Position numbers and translations under genes: made by a program. Of a stretch of DNA of 64,000 nucleotides, positions 51,525-60,399 are shown one piece after another. The notes below the pieces were generated by a model. The model made no database searches and was not told the DNA's origin. It saw only the letters and a list, made by a program, of their open reading frames with translations. This DNA comes from Pseudomonas sp. MYb60 (GTDB lineage: Bacteria; Pseudomonadota; Gammaproteobacteria; Pseudomonadales; Pseudomonadaceae): contig NZ_PCOZ01000007.1 in assembly GCF_002979555.1 (NCBI RefSeq), forward strand, positions 309,478 through 373,477. The letters run 5' to 3'. Position 1 is the stretch's first letter. Each line of letters starts with the position of its first letter.

Positions 51525-53319
51525 ACCCGCCCAACGCAACGACCGCCTGACCTGGGCGGAAATTCGCCGCCTGGCCCTGCGGCACAAGAAAAAGCTGTGG
51601 ATCGCCAATGGCGTCGCCGTGCTGGCGACCCTCTGCAGCGTGCCTATTCCTCTGCTGTTGCCGTTGCTGGTGGACGAAGTGCTGCTGGGCCACGGCGATG
51701 CTGCGCTCAAGGTGATGAACCACGCGCTGCCGTTGGATTGGCAGAAAGCCGCCGGTTATATCGGCCTGATGCTGCTGGTGACCCTGATGCTGCGCTGTGG
51801 CGCGCTGGTGTTCAACGTGGTGCAGGCGCGATTGTTCGCGCGGCTGGCCAAGGACATCGTCTACCGCATCCGCGTGCGCCTGATCGAGCGGCTCAAGCGT
51901 ATCTCCCTCGGCGAGTACGAAAGCCTGGGCAGTGGCACGGTGACCACGCACTTGGTCACTGACCTGGATACCCTGGACAAATTTGTCGGTGAAACCCTCA
52001 GCCGCTTCCTGGTCGCGATGCTCACCCTGGTCGGCACCTCGGCGATCCTGGTGTGGATGCACTGGCAACTGGCGTTGTTGATCCTGTTGTTCAACCCGCT
52101 GGTGATCTACGCCACGGTGCAACTGGGCAAGCGCGTCAAGCACTTGAAAAAGCTGGAAAACGACAGTACATCGCGCTTCACCCAGGCGTTGACCGAAACC
52201 CTGGACGCCATCCAGGAAGTGCGCGCCGGCAATCGCCAGGGGTTTTTCCTCGGGCGCCTCGGCCAGCGTGCGCAGGAAGTGCGCGACTACGCGATCAACT
52301 CCCAGTGGAAAAGCGACGCGTCCAGTCGCGCCAGTGGCTTGCTGTTCCAGTTTGGCATCGACATCTTCCGCGCGGCGGCGATGCTCACCGTGCTGTTTTC
52401 CGACCTGTCCATCGGCCAGATGCTCGCGGTGTTCAGTTACCTCTGGTTCATGATCAGCCCGGTCGAACAGTTGCTCAACCTGCAATACGCCTATTACGCG
52501 GCGGGTGGGGCGCTGACGCGGATCAACGAACTCCTGGCGCGGGCCGACGAGCCGCAATACGCCGGCGGGGCCGACCCGTTCAGCGGGCGTGAGACCGTCG
52601 GCATCGAGGTGCGGGGCCTGAATTTCGGCTACGGCGAAGAGCGGGTACTCGACCAACTGAATCTGAGCATCGCGCCGGGTGAAAAGGTTGCGATTGTCGG
52701 CGCCAGCGGCGGCGGCAAAAGCACCCTCGTGCAACTGTTGCTCGGGCTCTATACGCCGCAGGCCGGGACTATCCGTTTTGGCGCTGCGACTCAGCAGGAG
52801 ATCGGCCTGGAAACCATCCGCGAGCACGTTGCCGTGGTGCTGCAACACCCGGCGCTGTTCAACGACACGGTGCGCGCCAACCTGACCATGGGCCGCGACC
52901 GCAGCGACCAGGCCTGCTGGCAGGCATTGGAAATCGCCCAGTTGGAAGCGACCGTCAAGGCATTGCCCCAAGGATTGGACAGCGTGGTGGGTCGCTCCGG
53001 CGTGCGGTTTTCCGGCGGGCAGCGCCAGCGCCTGGCCATCGCGCGCATGGTGCTGGCCGAGCCCAAGGTGGTGATCCTCGACGAAGCGACGTCGGCACTG
53101 GACGCCGCAACCGAATACAACTTGCACCAGGCGCTGGCGCGGTTTCTGAGCGGGCGTACTACACTGATCATTGCTCACCGTCTGTCGGCCGTTAAGCAGG
53201 CGGATCGAGTATTGGTGTTCGACGGCGGTCACATCGCTGAGGACGGTGGTCATCAGCAATTGATTGCCGATGGCGGTTTGTACGCCAAACTCTACGGACA
53301 CTTGCAACAAGTGCGTTGA
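51517..53319 (+). CDS. ABC transporter, fused permease and ATPase (exporter type)
   Basis: A 600-aa half-transporter. Six membrane helices (about 25-310) are followed by a nucleotide-binding domain with Walker A VGASGGGKSTLVQLLLGLY (about 393), signature VRFSGGQRQRLAIARM and Walker B VVILDEATSALDAATEYN. It works as a homodimeric exporter of lipids, peptides or drugs. The start is GTG at 51517, overlapping the DsbA-like stop by 8 nt. The longer frame from 51454 lies inside the upstream gene and is rejected. Substrate unknown. Confidence 0.9.
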   Translation: MHEPAQRNDRLTWAEIRRLALRHKKKLWIANGVAVLATLCSVPIPLLLPLLVDEVLLGHGDAALKVMNHALPLDWQKAAGYIGLMLLVTLMLRCGALVFNVVQARLFARLAKDIVYRIRVRLIERLKRISLGEYESLGSGTVTTHLVTDLDTLDKFVGETLSRFLVAMLTLVGTSAILVWMHWQLALLILLFNPLVIYATVQLGKRVKHLKKLENDSTSRFTQALTETLDAIQEVRAGNRQGFFLGRLGQRAQEVRDYAINSQWKSDASSRASGLLFQFGIDIFRAAAMLTVLFSDLSIGQMLAVFSYLWFMISPVEQLLNLQYAYYAAGGALTRINELLARADEPQYAGGADPFSGRETVGIEVRGLNFGYGEERVLDQLNLSIAPGEKVAIVGASGGGKSTLVQLLLGLYTPQAGTIRFGAATQQEIGLETIREHVAVVLQHPALFNDTVRANLTMGRDRSDQACWQALEIAQLEATVKALPQGLDSVVGRSGVRFSGGQRQRLAIARMVLAEPKVVILDEATSALDAATEYNLHQALARFLSGRTTLIIAHRLSAVKQADRVLVFDGGHIAEDGGHQQLIADGGLYAKLYGHLQQVR

Positions 53320-53391
53320 TTTTGACCTAGGCTGAGCTATCGGGAGCGGATTCTCGCGTGCGTAACCAGCAGTGCATGTGCAAGGGGCTTC

Positions 53392-55854
53392 ATGAAGCAA
53401 AAGCGGACTCTCGGAACGCCTCGGCTGTTGGGCATAGTGTGGCCCTTTATCGCCGTGGTGCTGTTCCAGGCATTGTTGGGCTGCGTCAGTCTTTACGTGC
53501 TTTCAGCGGTGCGCGGTTATGTGGCAGGTGAAAGCTTGTGGTCCAAGGGCCAGAAAGATGCCATCTATTACCTGACGCTCTACGCCGACAATCGTGACGA
53601 AACCACCTTCCTCAAATACCGGCAGGCCATTGCGGTGCCCCAGGGTGGGCATGAGCTGCGCATTGCCCTGGACCGACCGACACCGGATATCGACGCTGCA
53701 CGCCTGGGCATCCTCAAAGGCGGCAACCACCCGGATGATGTCTCCAGCCTGATCTGGCTGTACCTCAACTTTCGCCATTTCAGCTACCTGGAAAAGGCCA
53801 TCGAGCTGTGGACCGTGGGCGATGGCTACCTGGTGCAACTCGATGACCTGGCGCAGGAGATGCACCGTTCGATCAACAGCGACCACGTCAGTGCCAATGA
53901 TGTGCGCCAATGGAAGGCACGCATCATCGCCATCAACGAGGGCGTGACGCCTGCGGCCAAGGCGTTCAGCGATGCGCTGGGCGAAGGTTCGCGGGTGATC
54001 CTGCGGCTACTGCTGATCACTAACCTGGCCACGGCCCTGGGCTTGATTGTGCTGGCACTGCTGCGCACGCATAAGCTATTGGCCCAGCGTCACGCGTTCG
54101 CCGACGCGCTGCAGCAAGAGAAGGAGCGGGCGCAGATTACCCTGGAGTCGATTGGCGACGGGGTGATCACCACCGATGTCGACGGTGCAATCACCTACAT
54201 GAACCCGGCGGCCGAGGCGCTGACCCATTGGAAGTCTGAGCAGGCGCAAGGGCTGCCCCTGGCGGCGTTGTTCAGCCTGCTCGACGACAATGCCCAGCCG
54301 GATGGCTTTACCTTGATCGAACACATCGTCAAGGGCCAGCTCAGCGGCGGCAGCGAACATTCCAAGACCATCCAGCGCCTGGATGGCAGCACGGTGTCGG
54401 TGACTCTGGTGGGCGCGCCGATCCGCAGTGCAGGGAAGGTGACCGGTGCGGTGCTGGTGCTGCACGACATGACCCAGGAGCGCCAATACATCGCCAACCT
54501 GTCGTGGCAGGCGACCCACGACGCCTTGACCGGCCTGGCCAATCGCCGCGAATTCGAATTCCGCCTCGAGCAGGTGCTGAGCCCCGCGGCGCAAGCGTTG
54601 AATGGGCGGCATGCGCTCATGTTCCTCGACCTCGACCAGTTCAAGCTGGTCAATGACACTTGCGGCCACGCAGCCGGGGACGAGCTGTTGCGGCACATCT
54701 GCGCATTGCTGCAGTCGGACCTGCGCGAAGGCGATACCCTGGCACGCCTGGGGGGCGATGAATTCGGCATCCTGCTGGAGAATTGCCCGGCACCGGTGGC
54801 GGAAAAGATCGCCGAAAGCCTGCGCCACACCGTCCAGAGCCTGCATTTCGTGTGGAAGGGCCGGCCGTTCATGACCACCGTCAGCATTGGCCTGGTGCAT
54901 ATCGGCCAAACCCCGACCACCCTGGAAACTTCGCTGCGTGCCGCCGACATGGCCTGCTACATGGCCAAGGAAAAAGGCCGCAATCGCGTGCAGGTGTACC
55001 ACGCCGATGACTCGGAACTCTCCCTGCGCTTTGGCGAGATGGCCTGGGTGCAGCGCCTGCACATGGCGCTGGAAGAGAACCGCTTTTGCCTGTACGCCCA
55101 GGAAATCACCCCCCTGGGGCACACCGACGGTGGCGACGGGCACATCGAGATCCTGCTGCGGCTGCACGACGAGGCCGGGCGGATCATTTTGCCCGACAGC
55201 TTCATTCCGGCCGCCGAACGCTATGGCCTGATGACGTCCCTGGACCGCTGGGTGGTGGAGAACGTCTTCCGTATCATCGCCGGTTGCATGCAGGCATATC
55301 CGGGACGGCCGATGGCCATGTGTGCGATCAATCTGTCAGGCATTACTATTGGCGATGACGACTTTCTCGGGTTTTTGCGTGAGAAGTTTCATACATACAA
55401 TATTCCGCCGGCGATGATCTGTTTTGAAATTACCGAAACCAGTGCGATTGCAAACTTGGGCAGTGCGATCCGCTTTATCAATGAACTCAAAGCCTTAGGC
55501 TGTTACTTTTCCCTCGATGACTTTTGTGCCGGAATGTCCTCATTCGCTTATCTCAAACATTTACCTGTAGACTTCCTGAAGATCGATGGAAGTTTCGTAA
55601 AGGATATGCTGGACGACCCGATTAACCGCGCGATGGTCGAAGTGATCAATCACATCGGCCACGTCATGGGTAAGCGCACAATTGCAGAGTTTGTCGAGAC
55701 ACCGCAGATCGAACAGGCGTTACTCGAAATTGGTGTGGATTACGCTCAGGGCTACCTGATTGAACGACCGCAATTGTTTACCTTTGATAGCTTGCAGTGT
55801 CGCCCCGCGCGGCCGCAGCCACTGTTATTCAAGGCACCCGGCACATTCCGCTGA
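53392..55854 (+). CDS. Membrane-bound GGDEF/EAL protein with PAS domain
   Basis: An 820-aa c-di-GMP enzyme. Layout: helix one (about 13-36), a periplasmic sensor (37-198), helix two (202-226), PAS (244-366), GGDEF (376-535) and EAL (553-803). The GGDEF motif (454-458) is intact and preceded by the inhibitory I-site Arg445-x-x-Asp448. In the EAL domain the motif reads Glu586-Ile-Leu. The other catalytic segments (NLSG, ICFEITET, LDDFCAG, LKIDGSFV, QGYLI) are kept, so both activities look possible. It starts 72 nt after the ABC gene. The net direction of activity is not predictable. Confidence 0.92.
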   Translation: MKQKRTLGTPRLLGIVWPFIAVVLFQALLGCVSLYVLSAVRGYVAGESLWSKGQKDAIYYLTLYADNRDETTFLKYRQAIAVPQGGHELRIALDRPTPDIDAARLGILKGGNHPDDVSSLIWLYLNFRHFSYLEKAIELWTVGDGYLVQLDDLAQEMHRSINSDHVSANDVRQWKARIIAINEGVTPAAKAFSDALGEGSRVILRLLLITNLATALGLIVLALLRTHKLLAQRHAFADALQQEKERAQITLESIGDGVITTDVDGAITYMNPAAEALTHWKSEQAQGLPLAALFSLLDDNAQPDGFTLIEHIVKGQLSGGSEHSKTIQRLDGSTVSVTLVGAPIRSAGKVTGAVLVLHDMTQERQYIANLSWQATHDALTGLANRREFEFRLEQVLSPAAQALNGRHALMFLDLDQFKLVNDTCGHAAGDELLRHICALLQSDLREGDTLARLGGDEFGILLENCPAPVAEKIAESLRHTVQSLHFVWKGRPFMTTVSIGLVHIGQTPTTLETSLRAADMACYMAKEKGRNRVQVYHADDSELSLRFGEMAWVQRLHMALEENRFCLYAQEITPLGHTDGGDGHIEILLRLHDEAGRIILPDSFIPAAERYGLMTSLDRWVVENVFRIIAGCMQAYPGRPMAMCAINLSGITIGDDDFLGFLREKFHTYNIPPAMICFEITETSAIANLGSAIRFINELKALGCYFSLDDFCAGMSSFAYLKHLPVDFLKIDGSFVKDMLDDPINRAMVEVINHIGHVMGKRTIAEFVETPQIEQALLEIGVDYAQGYLIERPQLFTFDSLQCRPARPQPLLFKAPGTFR

Positions 55855-55899
55855 AACATTTGCTGGTCTGTACAATCACACTAAAAAAGGAGCCCCACA

Positions 55900-56700
55900 G
55901 TGATCGACACTTTCAACAGAACCGGCCCGCTAATGGAGGCCTCGAGTTACCCCGCCTGGGCGCAGCAATTGATCCAGGACTGTAGCGAGAGCAAGCGCCG
56001 CGTTGTCGAACACGAACTGTACCAGCGCATGCGTGACAACACGCTGAGCGCCAAGACCATGCGCCACTACCTGATCGGTGGCTGGCCTGTGGTCGAGCAG
56101 TTTGCCTTGTACATGGCACAGAACCTCACCAAGACCAAGTTTGCCCGCCATCCCGGGGAGGACATGGCGCGTCGCTGGTTGATGCGTAATATCCGGGTGG
56201 AGCTGAACCACGCCGATTACTGGGTACATTGGGCGCGGGCCCATGGCGTCAGCCTGGAAGACTTGCAGACCCAGAACGTGCCGCCGGAGCTGCATGCTCT
56301 GAGCCATTGGTGCTGGCACACCAGCTCCGCCGATTCGTTGATCGTTGCCGTGGCAGCGACCAACTACGCCATCGAAGGGGCGACCGGAGAATGGTCGGCC
56401 GTGGTGTGCTCGACTGGCGTCTACGCGGCCGCCTTCCCCGAGGATGACCGCAAGCGCGCGATGAAATGGCTGAAAATGCATGCCCAGTACGACGATGCAC
56501 ACCCGTGGGAAGCGTTGGAAATCATTTGCACCCTGGCCGGGATGAACCCGAGCAAGGCCCTGCAGGTGGAGTTGCGCCAGGCCGTGTGCAAGAGCTATGA
56601 CTACATGTACCTGTTCCTGGAAAGCTGCATGCGCCTGGAGAAAGAAAAGGCCCCAGCGGCGGTGCGTGAGCGCCAGGCGCGGGTCGCCAGCGAGGCGTGA
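55900..56700 (+). CDS. undA: UndA: 1-undecene-forming fatty-acid decarboxylase (non-heme diiron, TenA/PqqC fold)
   Basis: A 266-aa protein often labelled a TenA regulator. It has the heme-oxygenase-like diiron ligands: Glu66, Glu101-x-x-His104, Glu159, and His194-x3-Asp198-x2-His201. These positions agree with those I recall for UndA of P. fluorescens Pf-5, which turns lauric acid into the volatile 1-undecene. Segments include MRNIRVELNHADYWVHWARA, NYAIEGATGEW and MKMHAQYDDAHPWEALEII-like residues. Start is GTG (55900) with AAGGAGCC 6 nt upstream. It lies between two c-di-GMP genes. The assignment rests on remembered family sequence. Confidence 0.83.
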   Translation: MIDTFNRTGPLMEASSYPAWAQQLIQDCSESKRRVVEHELYQRMRDNTLSAKTMRHYLIGGWPVVEQFALYMAQNLTKTKFARHPGEDMARRWLMRNIRVELNHADYWVHWARAHGVSLEDLQTQNVPPELHALSHWCWHTSSADSLIVAVAATNYAIEGATGEWSAVVCSTGVYAAAFPEDDRKRAMKWLKMHAQYDDAHPWEALEIICTLAGMNPSKALQVELRQAVCKSYDYMYLFLESCMRLEKEKAPAAVRERQARVASEA

Positions 56701-56711
56701 GGGTTTGACCT

Positions 56712-56739
56712 GTGGCGAGGGAGCAATCTCCCTCGCCAC
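56712..56739. terminator. Hairpin between convergent undA and diguanylate cyclase
   Basis: A perfect 12-bp stem GTGGCGAGGGAG-CAAT-CTCCCTCGCCAC, 11 nt after the undA stop and 17 nt from the end of the convergent cyclase gene. It lacks a U-run, so it may be a REP-type palindrome that also works as a transcript end. Confidence 0.65.
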
Positions 56740-56755
56740 GGTTGTGGCCGTCGGG

Positions 56756-57682
56756 TTAACCGGCCATTGCGAGGCGATTGCGACCTTCGCGCTTGGCCAC
56801 ATATAACGCGTTGTCAGCCCGGCGCAACAGGCTGTCGGCAGACTCGGCGGCCAGCAGGGTCGAGCAGCCCAGGCTGACCGTCAATTCGATACGTGTTCCA
56901 TCCGCCCAATAATCCTGGGCCTGTGCCGCCTGGCGCAGGCGCTCGCCCACCATCGCCGCCGCGTCCCGGCCGGTGTTGGACAGCAGGATCAGAAACTCTT
57001 CCCCGCCAAACCGAAACACCATGTCCACGTTGCGCAACTGGCCCTTGATGGCGCCGGCAACCGCGCGCAATACCTTGTCGCCGGCCGTGTGGCCGTGGGT
57101 ATCGTTGATGTTCTTGAAGTGGTCGATGTCCAGCATGAGCAAGGACAGCGGGTGCGAATGCCGGCGAGCCATATCGATTTCCCGTTGCAGGGTCTGATCC
57201 ATGGCAATCCGGTTGCCCGTTTCCGTCAGTGGGTCGCGCAGGGCGCTGCGGGTGGCGGCGCGGTAGAGCAGGGCGTTGCGCATCGGGTAGAGGAGCGTGG
57301 CCAGCAGGGATTCGAGCTGTCCGAGTTCCTCTTCGGTGAGGCGCTGGTTGCGGCGAAACACCAGTTCCCCCAAATGCTCGCCTTCATGACTGAGGCTGTA
57401 GCTGACCGAGTGATGGCCGCGATGGCCGAACTCCAGGCGCAGGTCGCTGGCCTTGTGACGGTACTGCAGGGCGTCCAGCGGCACCAGGCGTTGAATCTCG
57501 CGGAAAAACACGGCGAGGATGCGATCAGGTTCCAGGCTGGTCTGCAATTGCAGCCCAAGCTGCTGACGAAGCTGCGTGACAGTGATGGGGCGACGGGGCA
57601 GCAAAGAGGGTTGGCCAAAGCCCAGGCGTTGCAATTTGGCACTGTCAAAGTCAATTGCGTTGGTCTGGGTGGGTGTTTTCAT
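56756..57682 (-). CDS. Diguanylate cyclase (GGDEF)
   Basis: A 308-aa cytoplasmic protein making c-di-GMP. The N-terminal half (about 35-145) looks GAF-like, with no membrane helix. The GGDEF domain (about 150-308) has the active motif GGEEF (226-230) and an upstream I-site Arg217-N-V-Asp220, so product inhibition is expected. LLMLDIDHFKNINDTHGHTA carries the metal aspartate. The start at 57682 (MKTPTQTNAI) was preferred to 57703. It is convergent with undA. Confidence 0.92.
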   Translation of the reverse strand: MKTPTQTNAIDFDSAKLQRLGFGQPSLLPRRPITVTQLRQQLGLQLQTSLEPDRILAVFFREIQRLVPLDALQYRHKASDLRLEFGHRGHHSVSYSLSHEGEHLGELVFRRNQRLTEEELGQLESLLATLLYPMRNALLYRAATRSALRDPLTETGNRIAMDQTLQREIDMARRHSHPLSLLMLDIDHFKNINDTHGHTAGDKVLRAVAGAIKGQLRNVDMVFRFGGEEFLILLSNTGRDAAAMVGERLRQAAQAQDYWADGTRIELTVSLGCSTLLAAESADSLLRRADNALYVAKREGRNRLAMAG

Positions 57683-57999
57683 AAGCGAACGGCCTCTAAG
57701 CACTTAACTGTCTTACAGGCTCGATGAGAATGGCGAATGCCAAGCGTCTTACTGTTCCGTCAGTTCCGTAAAACATGGATACAGTTTAAACCGCTTTGCA
57801 CAGGGTTATAACCCCTGGGCACTGCCGCACGTCTTGTCATCGCAGAACCTGCTTGTAAGAGATAAGAGCCAGATTCATGCCAAATCGTTTTAAATAAATA
57901 AAACCCCTTATAAATCAATCAGCTGATTTTCTGGTGGATTATCAGCCGATAAATAATGACGTCAGTTATTTGGCAAGTTGCCGGCGAATGAGTGGCAAC
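57683..57999. other. 317-nt AT-rich gap upstream of the diguanylate cyclase
   Basis: Holds the cyclase promoter and the lldD 3' end. A 12-bp perfect palindrome AATCAGCTGATT lies at 57917-57928, in an AT-rich run (TTTAAATAAATAAAACCCC before it). AAGTTGCC-N11-GGCAACTT (57975-58001) overlaps the lldD stop and may act as a weak transcript end; it has no U-run. No gene was seen. Confidence 0.45.
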
Positions 58000-59142
58000 T
58001 TACTTGCTGATCTGTACCAGGGTGGTGTGGTCGATCTGCTCGATGGAAGTGACACCGGTGAGCGTCATGGCCACGCGCATTTCCTTGGCAAAGATATCCA
58101 GCAGGTTTTCCACGCCGCGCTGCCCGTCGGCAGCCAGTGCGTAGGCCGGTGCGCGTCCCAACAGGCACGCCTTGGCGCCCAGGGCGAGCATGCGGACTAC
58201 GTCGAGCCCCGAGCGAATGCCGGAGTCCACCAGCACCGTGATGTCATCGCCCACGGCGTCGGCAATCGCCGGCAGGGCCTTGGCCGTGGATAGCACGCCA
58301 TCCAGTTGGCGGCCGCCGTGGTTGGAAACCACGATGCCGTCGGCGCCGAAACTCACGGCGTCCTTGGCGTCCTCCGGGTCGAGAATGCCCTTGATAATCA
58401 TCGGACCCTTCCAGAATTCGCGGATCCACTCTAGGTCCTTCCAACTGATGGAGGGATCGAAATTGTTCGCCAGCCAACCGATGTAATCCTCCAGATGGGT
58501 GGGTTTGCCGAGGTATTTAGAGATATTGCCCAAGTCATGGGGGCGCCCCATCAGGCCCACGTCCAATGCCCATTGCGGCTTGGTCACGGCCTGCAGCATA
58601 CGGCGCTGCGCCGCGAAGGGCCCGGACATGCCCGAGTGGGCATCCCGGTAGCGCGCGCCCGGTGTGGGCATGTCCACGGTGAACACCAGTGTGGTCACCC
58701 CGGCTGCCTGGGCGCGCTCCAAGGCATTGCGCATGAAGCCGCGGTCCTTGAGCACATAGAGCTGGAACCAGATCGAGCGCGGGCATTGCGACGCCACTTC
58801 TTCAATCGGGCACACCGACACCGTCGACAGGCACAGTGGAATGCCTTTGTTGGCCGCCGCCTTCGCCGCCTGCACTTCGCCGCGCCGGGCGAACATACCG
58901 GTCAGGCCCACGGGGCTGACAATCACCGGCATGTCCAGTTGCTCGCCGAAGACGGTGGTCTTCAGGCTCAGGCTGTCGACATTGCGCAGCACACGCTGGC
59001 GCAGGCTGATCTCGGCCAGGTCCGAACTGTTCGCGCGCAGCGTATGTTCGGCGTAGGCGCCACCGTCAATGTAATCAAACAGGAACCGCGGCAGCTTGCG
59101 CTTGGCAACTGCGCGGTAGTCGGAGGCAGACGAGATTATCAT
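58000..59142 (-). CDS. lldD: L-lactate dehydrogenase (FMN-dependent, LldD type)
   Basis: A 380-aa FMN enzyme oxidising L-lactate to pyruvate at the inner membrane. The family pattern is intact: [20 protein letters not shown] at the start, [40 protein letters not shown] and [13 protein letters not shown] with the catalytic His/Arg. The start at 59142 was chosen, since upstream frame to 59232 is the promoter region. It is alone here, without lldP or lldR, and divergent from a LysR gene, so that regulator probably controls it. Confidence 0.92.
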   Translation of the reverse strand: MIISSASDYRAVAKRKLPRFLFDYIDGGAYAEHTLRANSSDLAEISLRQRVLRNVDSLSLKTTVFGEQLDMPVIVSPVGLTGMFARRGEVQAAKAAANKGIPLCLSTVSVCPIEEVASQCPRSIWFQLYVLKDRGFMRNALERAQAAGVTTLVFTVDMPTPGARYRDAHSGMSGPFAAQRRMLQAVTKPQWALDVGLMGRPHDLGNISKYLGKPTHLEDYIGWLANNFDPSISWKDLEWIREFWKGPMIIKGILDPEDAKDAVSFGADGIVVSNHGGRQLDGVLSTAKALPAIADAVGDDITVLVDSGIRSGLDVVRMLALGAKACLLGRAPAYALAADGQRGVENLLDIFAKEMRVAMTLTGVTSIEQIDHTTLVQISK

Positions 59143-59174
59143 GCAGGCATTCTCCACAGGGCAGGGTGAGCTCA

Positions 59175-59192
59175 CCATAAGCAAATTTATGG
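59175..59192. promoter_or_regulatory. Palindrome CCATAA-N6-TTATGG (lldD side)
   Basis: A perfect 6+6 inverted repeat in the 101-nt lldD/LysR gap. Its centre (59183.5) is 21.5 bp, about two helical turns, from the centre of the second palindrome (59205). This geometry suits the two-site binding of LysR-type tetramers. Inference. Confidence 0.5.
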
Positions 59193-59194
59193 CA

Positions 59195-59215
59195 TGATAA
59201 AAACAACTTTTATCA
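59195..59215. promoter_or_regulatory. Palindrome TGATAAAA-N5-TTTTATCA (LysR side)
   Basis: A perfect 8+8 inverted repeat with a 5-nt spacer, 28 nt upstream of the LysR ATG. It includes an ATAA...TTAT core shared with the neighbour at 59175-59192. It is the likely recognition (auto-repression) site of the divergent LysR protein. Confidence 0.6.
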
Positions 59216-59243
59216 CTAGTATCCAGTCGCAAAAGGAATACTG

Positions 59244-60140
59244 ATGAACCTCAGAACATTGCGCGCTTTTGTCGAAGTGGTGCGCCTGGGTGGGTTCTCC
59301 CAGGCGGCCGAGGCGGTGTCGTTGACGCAATCGAGCGTCAGCAAGGCCATAAAGACCCTGGAAGAAGAACTGGGCGGGCCGCTGCTCAATCGCCTGGGGC
59401 ATCGCAATGAGCTGACGGCCGCTGGCGAAATTGCCTACCGCCGGGCCTTGGTGCTGCTCGCCGAACACACGGACCTGGTCGACGAGATCAGTAACCTTCG
59501 CGGTCTCAAGCATGGCCGCCTGCGCATCGGTTTGCCGCCGGTGGGCTGCGGCGTGCTGTTCGCCGCGATGTTCGCCACGTACCGCAGCCGCTACCCGGAT
59601 ATCGACATTGAACTCACCGAATACGGTAGCAAGAAGTTGCGAGAATGCCTGGAGGCGGGAGAGGTCGACCTTGCCGCCTTGCTGCTGCCGGTGGATGAAG
59701 ATTTCAATTACCAACCGGTGCGCAATGAACCGCTGATGGCAGTGCTACCGAGGAACCACTTGCTGGCCGATCGCCGACGCATCGACTTCGCTGACCTGGC
59801 GGATTCGCCGTTCATTCTGTTCGAAGCCGGCTTCGCCCTGAACGCGAAGATCCTCGCCGCCTGCGAGCGCAGAGGCGTGACGCCGCGAGTGACCGCACGC
59901 AGCGGCCAGATCGACTTCATCGTCGACCTGGTCGCCGCCGGGCTGGGCGTTGCGTTCCTGCCGCGCATGCTGGCGTACAAACATCAACACGCCGGCATCG
60001 CCTTGATCCCGCTCGACGAGCCCCACACCGACTGGCACATCGCCCTGGCCTGGCGCGCCAGCGCCCACCTGCCACCCGCCGCGCTGGCTTGGCTCGAGCT
60101 GGCAAGGGAACAGCAAGTTTCAACCAGTCATCCGGATTAA
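59244..60140 (+). CDS. LysR-family transcriptional regulator
   Basis: A 298-aa LTTR. The N-terminal HTH is [40 protein letters not shown]; the linker and substrate-binding domain follow from about 90 ([40 protein letters not shown]). ATG at 59244 with AAAGGA upstream. Divergent from lldD, with two stacked palindromes between. Control of lactate (or a similar 2-hydroxy acid) use is likely from position only. Confidence 0.9.
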   Translation: MNLRTLRAFVEVVRLGGFSQAAEAVSLTQSSVSKAIKTLEEELGGPLLNRLGHRNELTAAGEIAYRRALVLLAEHTDLVDEISNLRGLKHGRLRIGLPPVGCGVLFAAMFATYRSRYPDIDIELTEYGSKKLRECLEAGEVDLAALLLPVDEDFNYQPVRNEPLMAVLPRNHLLADRRRIDFADLADSPFILFEAGFALNAKILAACERRGVTPRVTARSGQIDFIVDLVAAGLGVAFLPRMLAYKHQHAGIALIPLDEPHTDWHIALAWRASAHLPPAALAWLELAREQQVSTSHPD

Positions 60141-60200
60141 ACACCCCCTTCATCATAGAAAGCTTGACTTCCCCTTTTTAATCAGTAACATACGGCGCAT

Positions 60201-60276
60201 TCCGCGATAGCTCAGTTGGTAGAGCAAATGACTGTTAATCATTGGGTCCCTGGTTCGAGTCCAGGTCGTGGAGCCA
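60201..60276 (+). tRNA. tRNA-Asn (anticodon GTT)
   Basis: A 76-nt cloverleaf including the encoded CCA. Acceptor TCCGCGA / TCGTGGA (one G-T pair), D-stem GCTC/GAGC, anticodon stem AATGA/TCATT with loop CTGTTAA (anticodon 60234-60236), and T-stem CCTGG/CCAGG with TTCGAGT loop. It is followed by a terminator and then mobile-element genes, so its 3' end is the probable attachment site. Confidence 0.97.
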
Positions 60277-60283
60277 GATAGAG

Positions 60284-60315
60284 AAAAGCCTGCAGAGATG
60301 CAGGCTTTTTTTTTT
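60284..60315 (+). terminator. Terminator after tRNA-Asn
   Basis: AAAAGCCTGC (60284-60293), 6-nt loop, GCAGGCTTTT (60300-60309), then T to 60315. A perfect 10-bp stem that starts 8 nt after the tRNA CCA. Confidence 0.93.
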
Positions 60316-60399
60316 GCCTTGGATTTCTCCGGGTGATCGAAGCGCACAGCGTGATCAGCATGAAGCCGTCTCTAATCCTACGATTCAGAGGTAAGCCCC

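Noticed and set aside
49680..53400. Two long minus-strand frames (about 676 and 675 codons) opposite trhO, the DsbA-like gene and the ABC gene
   Set aside because: Antisense shadows of confidently assigned plus-strand genes with all motifs intact.
60153..60347. 64-codon minus-strand frame across tRNA-Asn
   Set aside because: It translates the antisense of the tRNA (TWTRTRDPMINS...), a common false gene call.
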